From: an uncultured Thiogranum sp.
Lineage (GTDB): Bacteria > Pseudomonadota > Gammaproteobacteria > DSM-19610
Reading direction: 5' to 3'
DNA: 38,259 nucleotides
Assembly (NCBI GenBank): GCA_913053655.1
Contig: CAJXFW010000007.1
Location: 1 to 38,259 of the forward strand
In this document: positions 24,406 through 32,219 of the stretch, piece by piece
Layout: each line of letters begins with the position of its first letter
How positions within the stretch are numbered: position 1 is the first letter of the stretch
The notes under the pieces: generated by a model
Databases searched by the model: none
Told to the model about the DNA's origin: nothing
Seen by the model: the letters and a program-made list of their open reading frames with translations, nothing else
Translations under genes and position numbers: made by a program

Positions 24406-27288
24406 TCAGTCGGCACGCCCGGCAGTTTGCAAGTGTGTGTTTGGGAGGCGGGCGATATTCATCAGCGCTTCACGCGGTTTACCGATGTAATTACCTTGCG
24501 CATAATCCACACCAAAGTTGCGCAACAGTTCCAGTGTGGCGGCGTCTTCGACATATTCGGCAATGGTTTGTTTGCCCAGCGCATGAGCGACCTGATTCAT
24601 GGAATGTACCATGGCCTGGTCTATCTGGCTGCTGGCCATGTTTTGCACAAAGGCGCCATCGATTTTCAGCTTGTCGACCGGCAGGTTTTTGAGATAGGCG
24701 AAAGAAGAGAAGCCTGCGCCGAAATCATCCAGGGCAAATTGACACCCCATGGTCTTGAGCGCAGAGATAAACTTTTCCGCTTCCGAGAGTTTGGCGATAG
24801 TCGCTGTCTCCGTTATTTCAAAGCATACCCGTGACGGGTCAACGCTGGAGTTATCCAGCAGTTCCTGAATCATCGGCAGCAAGGTAGCATCCTCGAAGGC
24901 TTTACCGGACAGGTTGATGGAAAAGCGTATCGCTTCTCCCTGCTGATGCAGGCGGGACAGTTGTGTCAGCGCGCGGCGTACAATCCAGCGATCTACCGCG
25001 TGGATGAGGCCAAAGCGCTCGGCTGCCGGCATGAAGCCGCCGGGCAGGATAATCTCGCCGTCGTCGCACACCATGCGCACCAGCACCTCGTAGTCCCGGA
25101 CCTGGTCATCGTTAAGCGCCATGATAGGCTGGTAGACCAGCTGGAACTTGTCGTGCTCCAGCATTTCACGTACCCGCGAAGCCCAGCCCATATCTTCGGC
25201 CATGCCCGCCTTGTTGCTGTCAGAGGGATCGTAGAGATTAATTCGATTGCGGCCCTGCGCCTTGGCCAGATTACAGGCGATGTCGGCGTGCGACAGCGCT
25301 TCCTCGGCGGACTCGACCAGCGCATCGATGATAGCGGCGCCGATACTGCAACTGATATTGAAGTTTTTACCATCCTGAAGAAAGAGATATTCTTCGATCA
25401 GCACACGGAAATGATCGGCGGCGGACAGCACGTTCTCAGCGCGAATGTTGTAGAGCAGAAGGGTGAATTCATCACCACCAAAGCGTGCCAGCAGATCGCC
25501 ATCACGCACATGGCTCAGCAGCAGTTTGGTAATTTCGACGAGCAACTTGTCACCGGCGGCGTGGCCCAGTGTGTCGTTGATATACTTGAACTGGTCGAGG
25601 TCAATGTAGAACAGTGCACACGTTCTGTCCGGGTCACGGGATATCCGCGCCACGGTACGTTCCAGTTCCTGTTGAAAATAGTGGCGGTTAAATAACCGGG
25701 TCAAAGAGTCATGTTCGGCCTGGTAGGTTAGCTGCTCGTGAAACGCTTTCTGGTCAGTTATGTCACGCGCCGTACCACTGACCTGAAGTATATTACCCTG
25801 CGCGTCCAACTGGGCCTTGGCATTAAAGCTCAACTGTCGGAGATTGCCGTCGACATCGATGTGTACCGTTTCATATTGGTACAGGTCTTTGCCGGCAAGC
25901 AGGGCACTGAACGCTTTCCGGTCGGCGTCCTGATAGTCCGGCGCGCAGAATTCCGAGATAGGACGACCCAGCATGTCCTCCGGCTCCAGCCCGTAAATGA
26001 TTCGCGAGGACGAGTTCAGGTAACTCCAGCCGCCCGTGGGGTCGGCGCTCCACACCAGGTCGTGAGCTGTTTCGACCAGCGCGCGGTAGCGGGCTTCAGC
26101 TTCCAGTAATTCGCGCTCGGCGGATTTGCGTTGCGTGATGTCGGCAACCAGGCAGGTGAACATGCGTTTGCTGCTGATTTCCATTTCCGAAATGCGCAAG
26201 GATATCTGGATAATCGAACCGTTGCGGTGGGTACCCTCGACCTCGTGCTCCTCGGTATGCGCATGGATGGGCTTTTTGACCTCAAACACGCCCGGCATCA
26301 GGGATGACAGGTGGCGCCCGCGGATTTCCTGCGCCAGGTAACCGAACAAACGTTCAGCTGCCTGGTTGAAGGTATCGGTCAGGCCATTTTCATCGACCAC
26401 GATAATACCTTCGGCAGCCGTATCTATAATGGCTCGCATATGGGTCTCCTGATCTCCGAGACGCTGGAACACCTTGCCGAGCGTCTGGGTCAGGTGACCT
26501 ATCTCGTCGGTAGATGCCGGTCGCAGGCGGGCAAGATCTTCGTGAGTGGATGCACCGCTGCGATTAAACAGTTCCTGAAACGGGTGCAGTGCCTGTTGCA
26601 TACTGCGTATCGACAACAGGCTGATGGTGATGGTTATGACACCCAGCGTGATCCAGGTGATCAGATAGCCTGTATCCAGCCTGCCGGTGTTCAACCAGTA
26701 GTACTCGACCAGCATCGAGCTGGACAGCAGTGGCACCAGTCCGGTCAGTAACAGCGTTCTTGATTTCAGGCTGACCATGATGCGGTTCAGGCTCAGGTGC
26801 CCCGCCAGTTTGCCAAGCTGGTGCAGGCCGAACAGATAGGCGGGCATGCCCACCAGAATGGCGGACACGGATTGCAGTAACAGAAAATGCACAAAGGCAA
26901 ACTGGTTGTCGGCAGTGATGCCGCCATCCAGACTCCAGAATACCAGCACAGGACTGGCTAACGCATGCAGCGCCATCAGGCCCCAGAAATCGCGACTGAA
27001 ACGATTTAGCAGGTTATGCAGGTGGCCGGGTGCGTTACCACCCGCAGGATGTTGCATAGCCCAGGTGGTCAGCGGCGTGATCAGCCGTTGTAACTGAAAC
27101 AGCGAGAAGAAAACCAGGGAAACGGAAAAGACGGGGACGATGCCGACGGCCAGCACCTGTTGCAGTTGCTCTGTACTGATAACACCAAACAGTATCGCGG
27201 CGCTGAAACCGGTGAGTGGCGCCAGTAAATAGCCAAGGAAAAGATAAATCGAAAATCGGGCGCCGGTGCGCTCCGGAGCATCCAACAT
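24406..27288 (-). CDS. Membrane PAS-PAS-GGDEF-EAL protein (c-di-GMP turnover)
   Basis: 960 residues. The first 240 or so contain several hydrophobic segments, followed by a HAMP-like linker (LHPFQELFNRSG, DEIGHLTQTLGKVFQRL). Two PAS domains follow (about 285-400 and 410-530; TFNQAAERLFGYLAQEIRGR and VETAHDLVWSADPTGGW). The cyclase domain has an intact RFGGDEFTLLL (around 603-610) with an RDGD inhibitory site five residues ahead, so it can probably make c-di-GMP with product inhibition. The phosphodiesterase domain keeps the key glutamate as YEVLVR (EVL instead of EAL, near residue 733), with NLSGKAF and DDFGAGFSSFAYL. The net direction is not predictable. GGGGGGAA precedes the ATG. Confidence 0.92.
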   Translation of the reverse strand: MLDAPERTGARFSIYLFLGYLLAPLTGFSAAILFGVISTEQLQQVLAVGIVPVFSVSLVFFSLFQLQRLITPLTTWAMQHPAGGNAPGHLHNLLNRFSRDFWGLMALHALASPVLVFWSLDGGITADNQFAFVHFLLLQSVSAILVGMPAYLFGLHQLGKLAGHLSLNRIMVSLKSRTLLLTGLVPLLSSSMLVEYYWLNTGRLDTGYLITWITLGVITITISLLSIRSMQQALHPFQELFNRSGASTHEDLARLRPASTDEIGHLTQTLGKVFQRLGDQETHMRAIIDTAAEGIIVVDENGLTDTFNQAAERLFGYLAQEIRGRHLSSLMPGVFEVKKPIHAHTEEHEVEGTHRNGSIIQISLRISEMEISSKRMFTCLVADITQRKSAERELLEAEARYRALVETAHDLVWSADPTGGWSYLNSSSRIIYGLEPEDMLGRPISEFCAPDYQDADRKAFSALLAGKDLYQYETVHIDVDGNLRQLSFNAKAQLDAQGNILQVSGTARDITDQKAFHEQLTYQAEHDSLTRLFNRHYFQQELERTVARISRDPDRTCALFYIDLDQFKYINDTLGHAAGDKLLVEITKLLLSHVRDGDLLARFGGDEFTLLLYNIRAENVLSAADHFRVLIEEYLFLQDGKNFNISCSIGAAIIDALVESAEEALSHADIACNLAKAQGRNRINLYDPSDSNKAGMAEDMGWASRVREMLEHDKFQLVYQPIMALNDDQVRDYEVLVRMVCDDGEIILPGGFMPAAERFGLIHAVDRWIVRRALTQLSRLHQQGEAIRFSINLSGKAFEDATLLPMIQELLDNSSVDPSRVCFEITETATIAKLSEAEKFISALKTMGCQFALDDFGAGFSSFAYLKNLPVDKLKIDGAFVQNMASSQIDQAMVHSMNQVAHALGKQTIAEYVEDAATLELLRNFGVDYAQGNYIGKPREALMNIARLPNTHLQTAGRAD

Positions 27289-27507
27289 AGTTCCCCCCAG
27301 GGATAGCCAGGTTCAGAACCCGCCTGCCAAAATGCGCCAGTCTGCTGAATTTCCTTATATTGCAGTGAAGTGCAACTCAATAGTAAATGAGTTCGCGCGG
27401 ATAGTGTCATAACCTATCAGAATTGCAAGATATATTTTTATCAGGCCATAAATTTACCGAGGTCGTACAATGATGCACCTCACCAGCACGGCTTCGCAGG
27501 GGGTCAG

Positions 27508-28629
27508 ATGAAACGAAGACATTTTTTACGCCGATTAGGTACCGGGACGCTGGCTGCCGGCGCGGTTCTGGGTGCGGGTTGCCAGCAGCAGAAGACAGCC
27601 GAACCGAATGCAGTCGCGCCAGCGGCAAGTTTCAAGCCGGTGAAATGGAAAATGGTTACCACCTGGCCGAAGAATTTCCCCGGTCTCGGGACGGGCGCCA
27701 ACAAACTGGCGGAACTGATCACACAAATGACCGGTGGGCGTGTCCAGGTCAAAGTGTACGGCGCCGGTGAGCTGGTGCCGGCTTTCGAAGTGTTTGATGC
27801 CGTTTCGAGCGGCACCGCTGAACTGGGTCACGGGGCGTCCTATTACTGGAAGGGCAAATCGGAGGTTGCACAGTTTTTTTCTGCGGTGCCCTTTGGCCTG
27901 ACCGCCGGGGAAATGAACGGCTGGCTGTATTACGGCGGCGGCATGGAGTTGTGGCGTGAAACCTACGCACCGTTTGGGCTGGTACCGATGGCGGCCGGAA
28001 ATACCGGCGTGCAGATGGCGGGCTGGTTTAACAGAGAGATTAACACGCTGGAAGATCTTCAGGGACTGAAGATGCGCATTCCGGGGCTGGGCGGGGAAGT
28101 GCTGGCACGCGCCGGCGGCATACCGGTCAGTTTGCCTGGCGGCGAGCTGTTCACTGCGCTGCAATCAGGTGCTATCGATGCTACTGAATGGGTGGGGCCC
28201 TACAACGATCTCGCCTTTGGCCTGTACAAGGCTGCAAAGTATTACTATTACCCGGGCTGGCATGAGCCTGGAACCACCCTCGAGGCCATCATAAACAAGC
28301 AGGCATTTGCAGCCCTGCCGGAAGAATTACAGGTGATCGTTCGAAATGCTGCGCGGGTTATTAACCAGGATATGCTGGCCGAGTATACCGCGCGCAATAA
28401 TCATGCGTTGCAGACGCTGGTTAACGAGCATCATGTGCAAGTCAAAAAATTACCCGACGCTGTACTCGGGCGTCTCAAGGATCTTTCCGACCAGGTGGTA
28501 GCGGAAATTGCTGACAAGGATGCGCTGTCACAACGGGTCTATGCATCGTTCCGCAGTTTCAGAGAGGAGGTCATCCAGTGGCACAACATTTCCGAGCGCG
28601 CCTATCTGAATGCCCGCGCCGCCGGATAG
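27508..28629 (+). CDS. TRAP transporter substrate-binding protein, DctP type
   Basis: Periplasmic receptor of a tripartite ATP-independent transporter, 373 residues. The N-terminus KRRHFLRRLGTGTLAAGAV has the twin-arginine motif RRxFLR, so export in folded form by Tat is likely; a Cys at residue 25 (LGAGC) suggests a lipoprotein, though the box is not canonical. The mature part shows DctP-family features: KMVTTWPKNFPGLGTGANKLAE, YGAGELVPAFEVFDAVSSGTAELGH, and GGELFTALQSGAIDATEWVGPYND. The wording is close to the mannitol/chloroaromatic subgroup, but the substrate is unknown. Its membrane partners lie on the other strand 0.5-2.4 kb downstream. Confidence 0.92.
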   Translation: MKRRHFLRRLGTGTLAAGAVLGAGCQQQKTAEPNAVAPAASFKPVKWKMVTTWPKNFPGLGTGANKLAELITQMTGGRVQVKVYGAGELVPAFEVFDAVSSGTAELGHGASYYWKGKSEVAQFFSAVPFGLTAGEMNGWLYYGGGMELWRETYAPFGLVPMAAGNTGVQMAGWFNREINTLEDLQGLKMRIPGLGGEVLARAGGIPVSLPGGELFTALQSGAIDATEWVGPYNDLAFGLYKAAKYYYYPGWHEPGTTLEAIINKQAFAALPEELQVIVRNAARVINQDMLAEYTARNNHALQTLVNEHHVQVKKLPDAVLGRLKDLSDQVVAEIADKDALSQRVYASFRSFREEVIQWHNISERAYLNARAAG

Positions 28630-28647
28630 CCGGCCACGATTTCCGCG

Positions 28648-29091
28648 TTAGAGCGGCGGGGGTACGTTGCGTACCGTCCAGTACAGCTCAAGTGACAGAA
28701 TAGCCTCGAAAAACTCTTTGCTTTCGACCGGCTTTCGAACGAAGCTGTTAGCGCCCAGGTGATAGCTGTCAATGACGTCGCGCTGTTCATCCGAGGTTGT
28801 AAGGACGACGACCGGAACGATACGGGTGTATTCGTGGGAGCGCATTTTCTGCAAAACCTGCAGGCCGTTCACGCGCGGCATGTTCAGGTCCAGCAGAACG
28901 ACCACGGGTAGTAGATTGGGTTCGCCCGCATCATCTGTTCCGAGCAGGTAATCCAGTGCCTCCCGGCCATCTCGCTTAACGATGATCGGGTTCGACAAGT
29001 GACCTTTTTTAAATGCACGCAGGGTCAGTTCCACGTCGTCCGGGCTGTCTTCGACGAGGAGTATGGTTCCGTGGTTGCTCTGCTCGCTCAC
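28648..29091 (-). CDS. Stand-alone CheY-like response regulator (Rcp1-like)
   Basis: 147 residues, a single receiver domain without output domain. It has the acidic pair in LLVEDSPDDVELTLRAF, the phosphoacceptor Asp in VVLLDLNMPRVNG, the switch Thr in VVLTTS and Lys in GANSFVRKPVE. The insert between the acidic pocket and the phosphoacceptor (REALDYLLGTDDAGEP) is typical of Rcp1-like receivers that work with phytochrome or hybrid histidine kinases. No kinase is in the window. The start is GTG with GGGAGGG 7 nt upstream. It lies between the two halves of the TRAP transporter. Confidence 0.9.
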   Translation of the reverse strand: MSEQSNHGTILLVEDSPDDVELTLRAFKKGHLSNPIIVKRDGREALDYLLGTDDAGEPNLLPVVVLLDLNMPRVNGLQVLQKMRSHEYTRIVPVVVLTTSDEQRDVIDSYHLGANSFVRKPVESKEFFEAILSLELYWTVRNVPPPL

Positions 29092-29130
29092 GAACCCTCC
29101 CGTAAGGCCAAGTCACGAAATTGTAACACA

Positions 29131-30504
29131 CTAGTCCCCATATATGAGGCCGGGCAGCCAGGTTGCCAGGGCGGGCCACAATGCGAGCATGCCAAGCATG
29201 GCCAGCTGGATACCGATAAACGGCATGACGCCGCGATAGATATCTCCGGTGGTAATGCTGTCCGGCGCGACACCGCGTAAATAAAACAGGGCGAAGCCGA
29301 AGGGTGGAGTCAGGAAAGATGTTTGCAGGTTAATGGCGATCATGATGCCCAGCCACACCGGATCAAGCCCCATCGCCAGCAGTATCGGCCCCACGATCGG
29401 CACCACCACAAACGTAATTTCGATGAAGTCGAGCACAAAGCCCAGCAAAAACATGACCAGCATCACCACCAGCATGGCGCCGAATACGCCGCCCGGCAGC
29501 CGGGTTAAAAGCTCCTCGACCAGTACATCGCCACCGAAGCCGCGAAACACCAGAGAGAACACCGAAGCGCCGACAAGAATCAGAAATACCATGCTGGATA
29601 TCCTGAGCGTACTGCGCACGACATCGCGCATAATTTTCAGACTGATGCGGCGCTGTATGACGGCCAGCAGCATGGCACCGACCGCCCCGACGGAGGCGGC
29701 CTCAGTGGGTGTAGCCAGGCCGCCGAGTATCGAGCCCAGCACGGCAAGAATCAGTGACAGCGGGGGTAGCAGCGCACGCAGCGCCCGCAGGCCGACAGGC
29801 TCAGCGTCATCCTGTTCGTGTACCGGCATGCTGTGTGGCCGCTTTACCGCTACAAAAACCAGGTAGGCGAGGTACAGGATCACCAGCAGCAATCCCGGGA
29901 TCAGTGCGCCGGCAAACAAATCGCCAACGGATACGGTTTTTGGTGAATAGATACCCTGGTCGAGCTGAGCTTGCTGATAAGCCGACGACAGCACATCGCC
30001 GAGCAGCACCAGCACGATGGACGGAGGAATGATCTGGCCCAGTGTGCCCGAGGCGCAGATGGTGCCGGCCGCAATTTTCGGGTCATAACCGTGTCGCAAC
30101 ATGGTCGGCAGTGACAGCAGGCCCATGGTAACGACGGTGGCGCCAACGATACCGGTACTGGCAGCGAGCAGCATGCCCACCAGCATGACCGATATGCCCA
30201 GCCCGCCGCGCCGCCTGCCGAACAGCGCCGCCATGGTTTCCAGCAGGTTCTCTGCAACCCGCGAGCGTTCCAGCATGACACCCATGAATACGAACAGCGG
30301 GACAGCGACCAGCGTCAGGTTGGTCATGATGCCAAACAGGCGGTTTGGCAGGGCCTGTAGAAAAGCGCCATCGAAACTGCCCGTCAGCTGGCCGGCGAGT
30401 GCAAAGCCGAGCGCCGTGCCGGCCAGGCTGAATGCGACCGGATAACCCGCCAGCAAGACTACGAACACGCTGGCAAACATGATCAGCGCCAGAGCGTCAT
30501 TCAT
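29131..30504 (-). CDS. TRAP transporter large permease, DctM type
   Basis: 457 residues with about 12 or more membrane segments. DctM proteins form the ion-coupled translocation channel. Family phrases include LAGYPVAFSLAGTALGFAL, VALPLFVFMGVMLERS-like VAVPLFVFMGVMLERSRVAE, ASGTLGQIIPPSIVLVLLGD and LQTSFLTPPFGFALFYLRGV. The start codon overlaps the dctQ stop in ATGA, indicating translational coupling. It should work with dctQ and most likely with the dctP at 27508, which is on the opposite strand. Confidence 0.93.
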   Translation of the reverse strand: MNDALALIMFASVFVVLLAGYPVAFSLAGTALGFALAGQLTGSFDGAFLQALPNRLFGIMTNLTLVAVPLFVFMGVMLERSRVAENLLETMAALFGRRRGGLGISVMLVGMLLAASTGIVGATVVTMGLLSLPTMLRHGYDPKIAAGTICASGTLGQIIPPSIVLVLLGDVLSSAYQQAQLDQGIYSPKTVSVGDLFAGALIPGLLLVILYLAYLVFVAVKRPHSMPVHEQDDAEPVGLRALRALLPPLSLILAVLGSILGGLATPTEAASVGAVGAMLLAVIQRRISLKIMRDVVRSTLRISSMVFLILVGASVFSLVFRGFGGDVLVEELLTRLPGGVFGAMLVVMLVMFLLGFVLDFIEITFVVVPIVGPILLAMGLDPVWLGIMIAINLQTSFLTPPFGFALFYLRGVAPDSITTGDIYRGVMPFIGIQLAMLGMLALWPALATWLPGLIYGD

Positions 30505-31025
30505 GCGTTGTTGTCTTCGCGCGAGGTCAGTAGTGTGCCGAAGCTGGTCAGTGCCTGGCTGATGCCTTGCAGAATCAGCAAAAAGGCAGCGAGTGGAATC
30601 AGTGTTTTAAGCAAATAGACATAGGGCAGACCACCGGTTTCACGTGACCCTTCGTGTAGTGACCAGGCCGTGCTCACGTAGCCCCGGCTGCTCCATAGCA
30701 GGAATATACACACTGGCAATAACAGGAACAGTGAACCCAGCAGATCGACCAGGGCCTTGCGCCTTGCCGAAAAGCCGCGATAGAAAATGTCTACACGAAC
30801 GTGTCCATCGACTCGCAGGGTGTAGGCGGCACCCAGCATGAACACGCTTGCGTGCAGATAGAGAATCGACTCCTGCATGGCGATGGAGCCGAACTGAAAT
30901 GCGTAGCGCAATACCACGACCGCAAAGGTAACCAGTACCAGTGCCAGTGTCAGCCAGGCGGTAGCCTGTCCGGTTAGTTCGGCAAGGCGATCAAGTCGGG
31001 CAGCAATGCTGCGAAGCCTTGACAG
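30501..31025 (-). CDS. TRAP transporter small permease, DctQ type; start codon unresolved
   Basis: The small four-helix subunit of a TRAP transporter. The clear part reads VVLRYAFQFGSIAMQESILY, then LHASVFMLGAAYTLRVDGHVRVDIFY and the C-terminal hydrophobic segment. The first usable ATG/GTG/TTG is the GTG at 30917, but it falls inside the first membrane helix and would give only 138 residues. The frame is open upstream and encodes a good helix start (RLRSIAARLDRLAELTGQAT, then AWLTLALVLVTFAV), so the true start must be earlier. A CTG at 31025, 20 nt behind the DUF2782 stop, gives 174 residues, a normal length. No Shine-Dalgarno is visible there. Coordinates use that CTG and are provisional. 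Confidence 0.75.
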   Translation of the reverse strand: MSRLRSIAARLDRLAELTGQATAWLTLALVLVTFAVVVLRYAFQFGSIAMQESILYLHASVFMLGAAYTLRVDGHVRVDIFYRGFSARRKALVDLLGSLFLLLPVCIFLLWSSRGYVSTAWSLHEGSRETGGLPYVYLLKTLIPLAAFLLILQGISQALTSFGTLLTSREDNNA

Positions 31026-31045
31026 TTTGGTATGTGTGATCGGTT

Positions 31046-31378
31046 TTACCAGCGAAAAAGTACCCAGTGGGGAATCATGATATCCGGTTCCAGGTCAGTG
31101 GCGGTTCTGGTCTCCATGGTGCCGTCTCCATCCTTGTCGATCAGGTAATAAGGTGGTGCGTGTTTTGGGATCACTTTGATCATGTACAGCTGTCCATTGA
31201 CCCGGTACTCTTCGATGGTCTTGTCTTCACGCTGGATGATAACCACTTCCGGTTCGATTTCCTCCTGCTCTTCCTGATCGCTGAGACTGGGTGGCGCTGG
31301 AACATCAGCTGCCTGAACGGTCATGGCGATAAAGGCCAGCAGGCCGGCCACTAAATAATATTTCATAACGTTATCCAT
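31046..31378 (-). CDS. DUF2782 domain protein, exported
   Basis: 110 residues with a cleavable signal peptide (MKYYLVAGLLAFIAMTVQAA from the second Met) and a short acidic linker rich in Glu. The mature domain has VVIIQREDKTIEEYRVNGQLYMIKVIPKHAPPYYLIDKDGDG, the hallmark of DUF2782, whose function is unknown. The DKDGDG could bind calcium. In Pseudomonas, as I recall, this gene lies next to polA; here the LOG-family gene separates the two. Either ATG (31378 or 31366) could be used; GGAAAAG fits the first. Confidence 0.85.
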   Translation of the reverse strand: MDNVMKYYLVAGLLAFIAMTVQAADVPAPPSLSDQEEQEEIEPEVVIIQREDKTIEEYRVNGQLYMIKVIPKHAPPYYLIDKDGDGTMETRTATDLEPDIMIPHWVLFRW

Positions 31379-31404
31379 TTTAACTTTTCCGGTCGCGACA
31401 GCGG

Positions 31405-32130
31405 TTACAACTCGAGCAGGATTTCCTGCTCGCTGGGCGAAGGTTCAAAACCTCGTTTGTCGTAGTGGTCAAAAATAGCATCAACCACCTCCTGTGGCTT
31501 GTCCAGCACTTTGAACAGGTCCATATCCTGCGCATTGATGGTGCCCTCTTCCACCATCACCTTTTTGAACCAGTCAATCAGGCCCTCCCAGAACGGACGA
31601 TGTACCAGGATGATCGGAATACGCCGGCTTTTCCCGGTCTGGACCAGCGTCAGTATTTCCGCCAGTTCGTCCAGGGTGCCGAAGCCACCGGGTAAAACCA
31701 CGTACGCCGACGCATACTTTACGAACATCACCTTACGCGAAAAGAAATGCCGGAAATTCAGCGCGATATCCTGGTAGGCATTACCCGTCTGCTCGTGTGG
31801 CAACATAATATTAAGCCCGATGCTGGGGGAGCGGCCGGCAAAAGCGCCCTTGTTGGCTGCCTCCATGATACCGGGCCCACCACCGCTGACCACCGAGAAT
31901 CCGGAATCAGACAGGGCGCGCGCAATATCCTCGGCCAGCTTGTAATAAGGGTGATCAGGAGCGGTGCGCGCCGATCCGAATATGCTGACTGAGGGTTTGA
32001 TCTGTGCAAGCCGTTCAAAGCCTTCTACAAACTCGGTCATGATCTGAAAGATCTTCCAGGATTCGCGGTTCAGCTGGGCGTCTATTGGCTGGCCCGGGCC
32101 GGGTGAGGGTTGCCGTGACTGTTCATCCAT
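31405..32130 (-). CDS. LOG family protein (TIGR00730-type Rossmann fold)
   Basis: 241 residues from the ATG at 32130, preceded by AGGA; an upstream ATG at 32190 would add 20 residues that look unrelated to the family. The nucleotide-binding pattern SVSIFGSARTAP, then VSGGGPGIMEAANKGAF, and the signature YVVLPGGFGTLDELAEIL are those of LOG proteins, many of which hydrolyse nucleoside monophosphates or cytokinin ribotides. The physiological substrate in bacteria like this is uncertain. Divergent from polA with an 89-bp gap. Confidence 0.88.
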   Translation of the reverse strand: MDEQSRQPSPGPGQPIDAQLNRESWKIFQIMTEFVEGFERLAQIKPSVSIFGSARTAPDHPYYKLAEDIARALSDSGFSVVSGGGPGIMEAANKGAFAGRSPSIGLNIMLPHEQTGNAYQDIALNFRHFFSRKVMFVKYASAYVVLPGGFGTLDELAEILTLVQTGKSRRIPIILVHRPFWEGLIDWFKKVMVEEGTINAQDMDLFKVLDKPQEVVDAIFDHYDKRGFEPSPSEQEILLEL

Positions 32131-32219
32131 AGCGTATGTCCTGTTTTTTATGCGGCGCGGACCGCACTGCAGTTTATGGAATGATACCATCGCACCCTGA
32201 TTAAACCGAGACGCGCAGC

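Noticed and set aside
24385-26751. Long plus-strand frames opposite the GGDEF-EAL gene
   Set aside because: They are shadows of a GC-rich coding gene whose domains are clear on the minus strand.
27423-27454. TTGCAA and TAAATT as the dctP promoter
   Set aside because: Spacing of 20 bp and weak boxes; not better than chance in this AT-rich gap.
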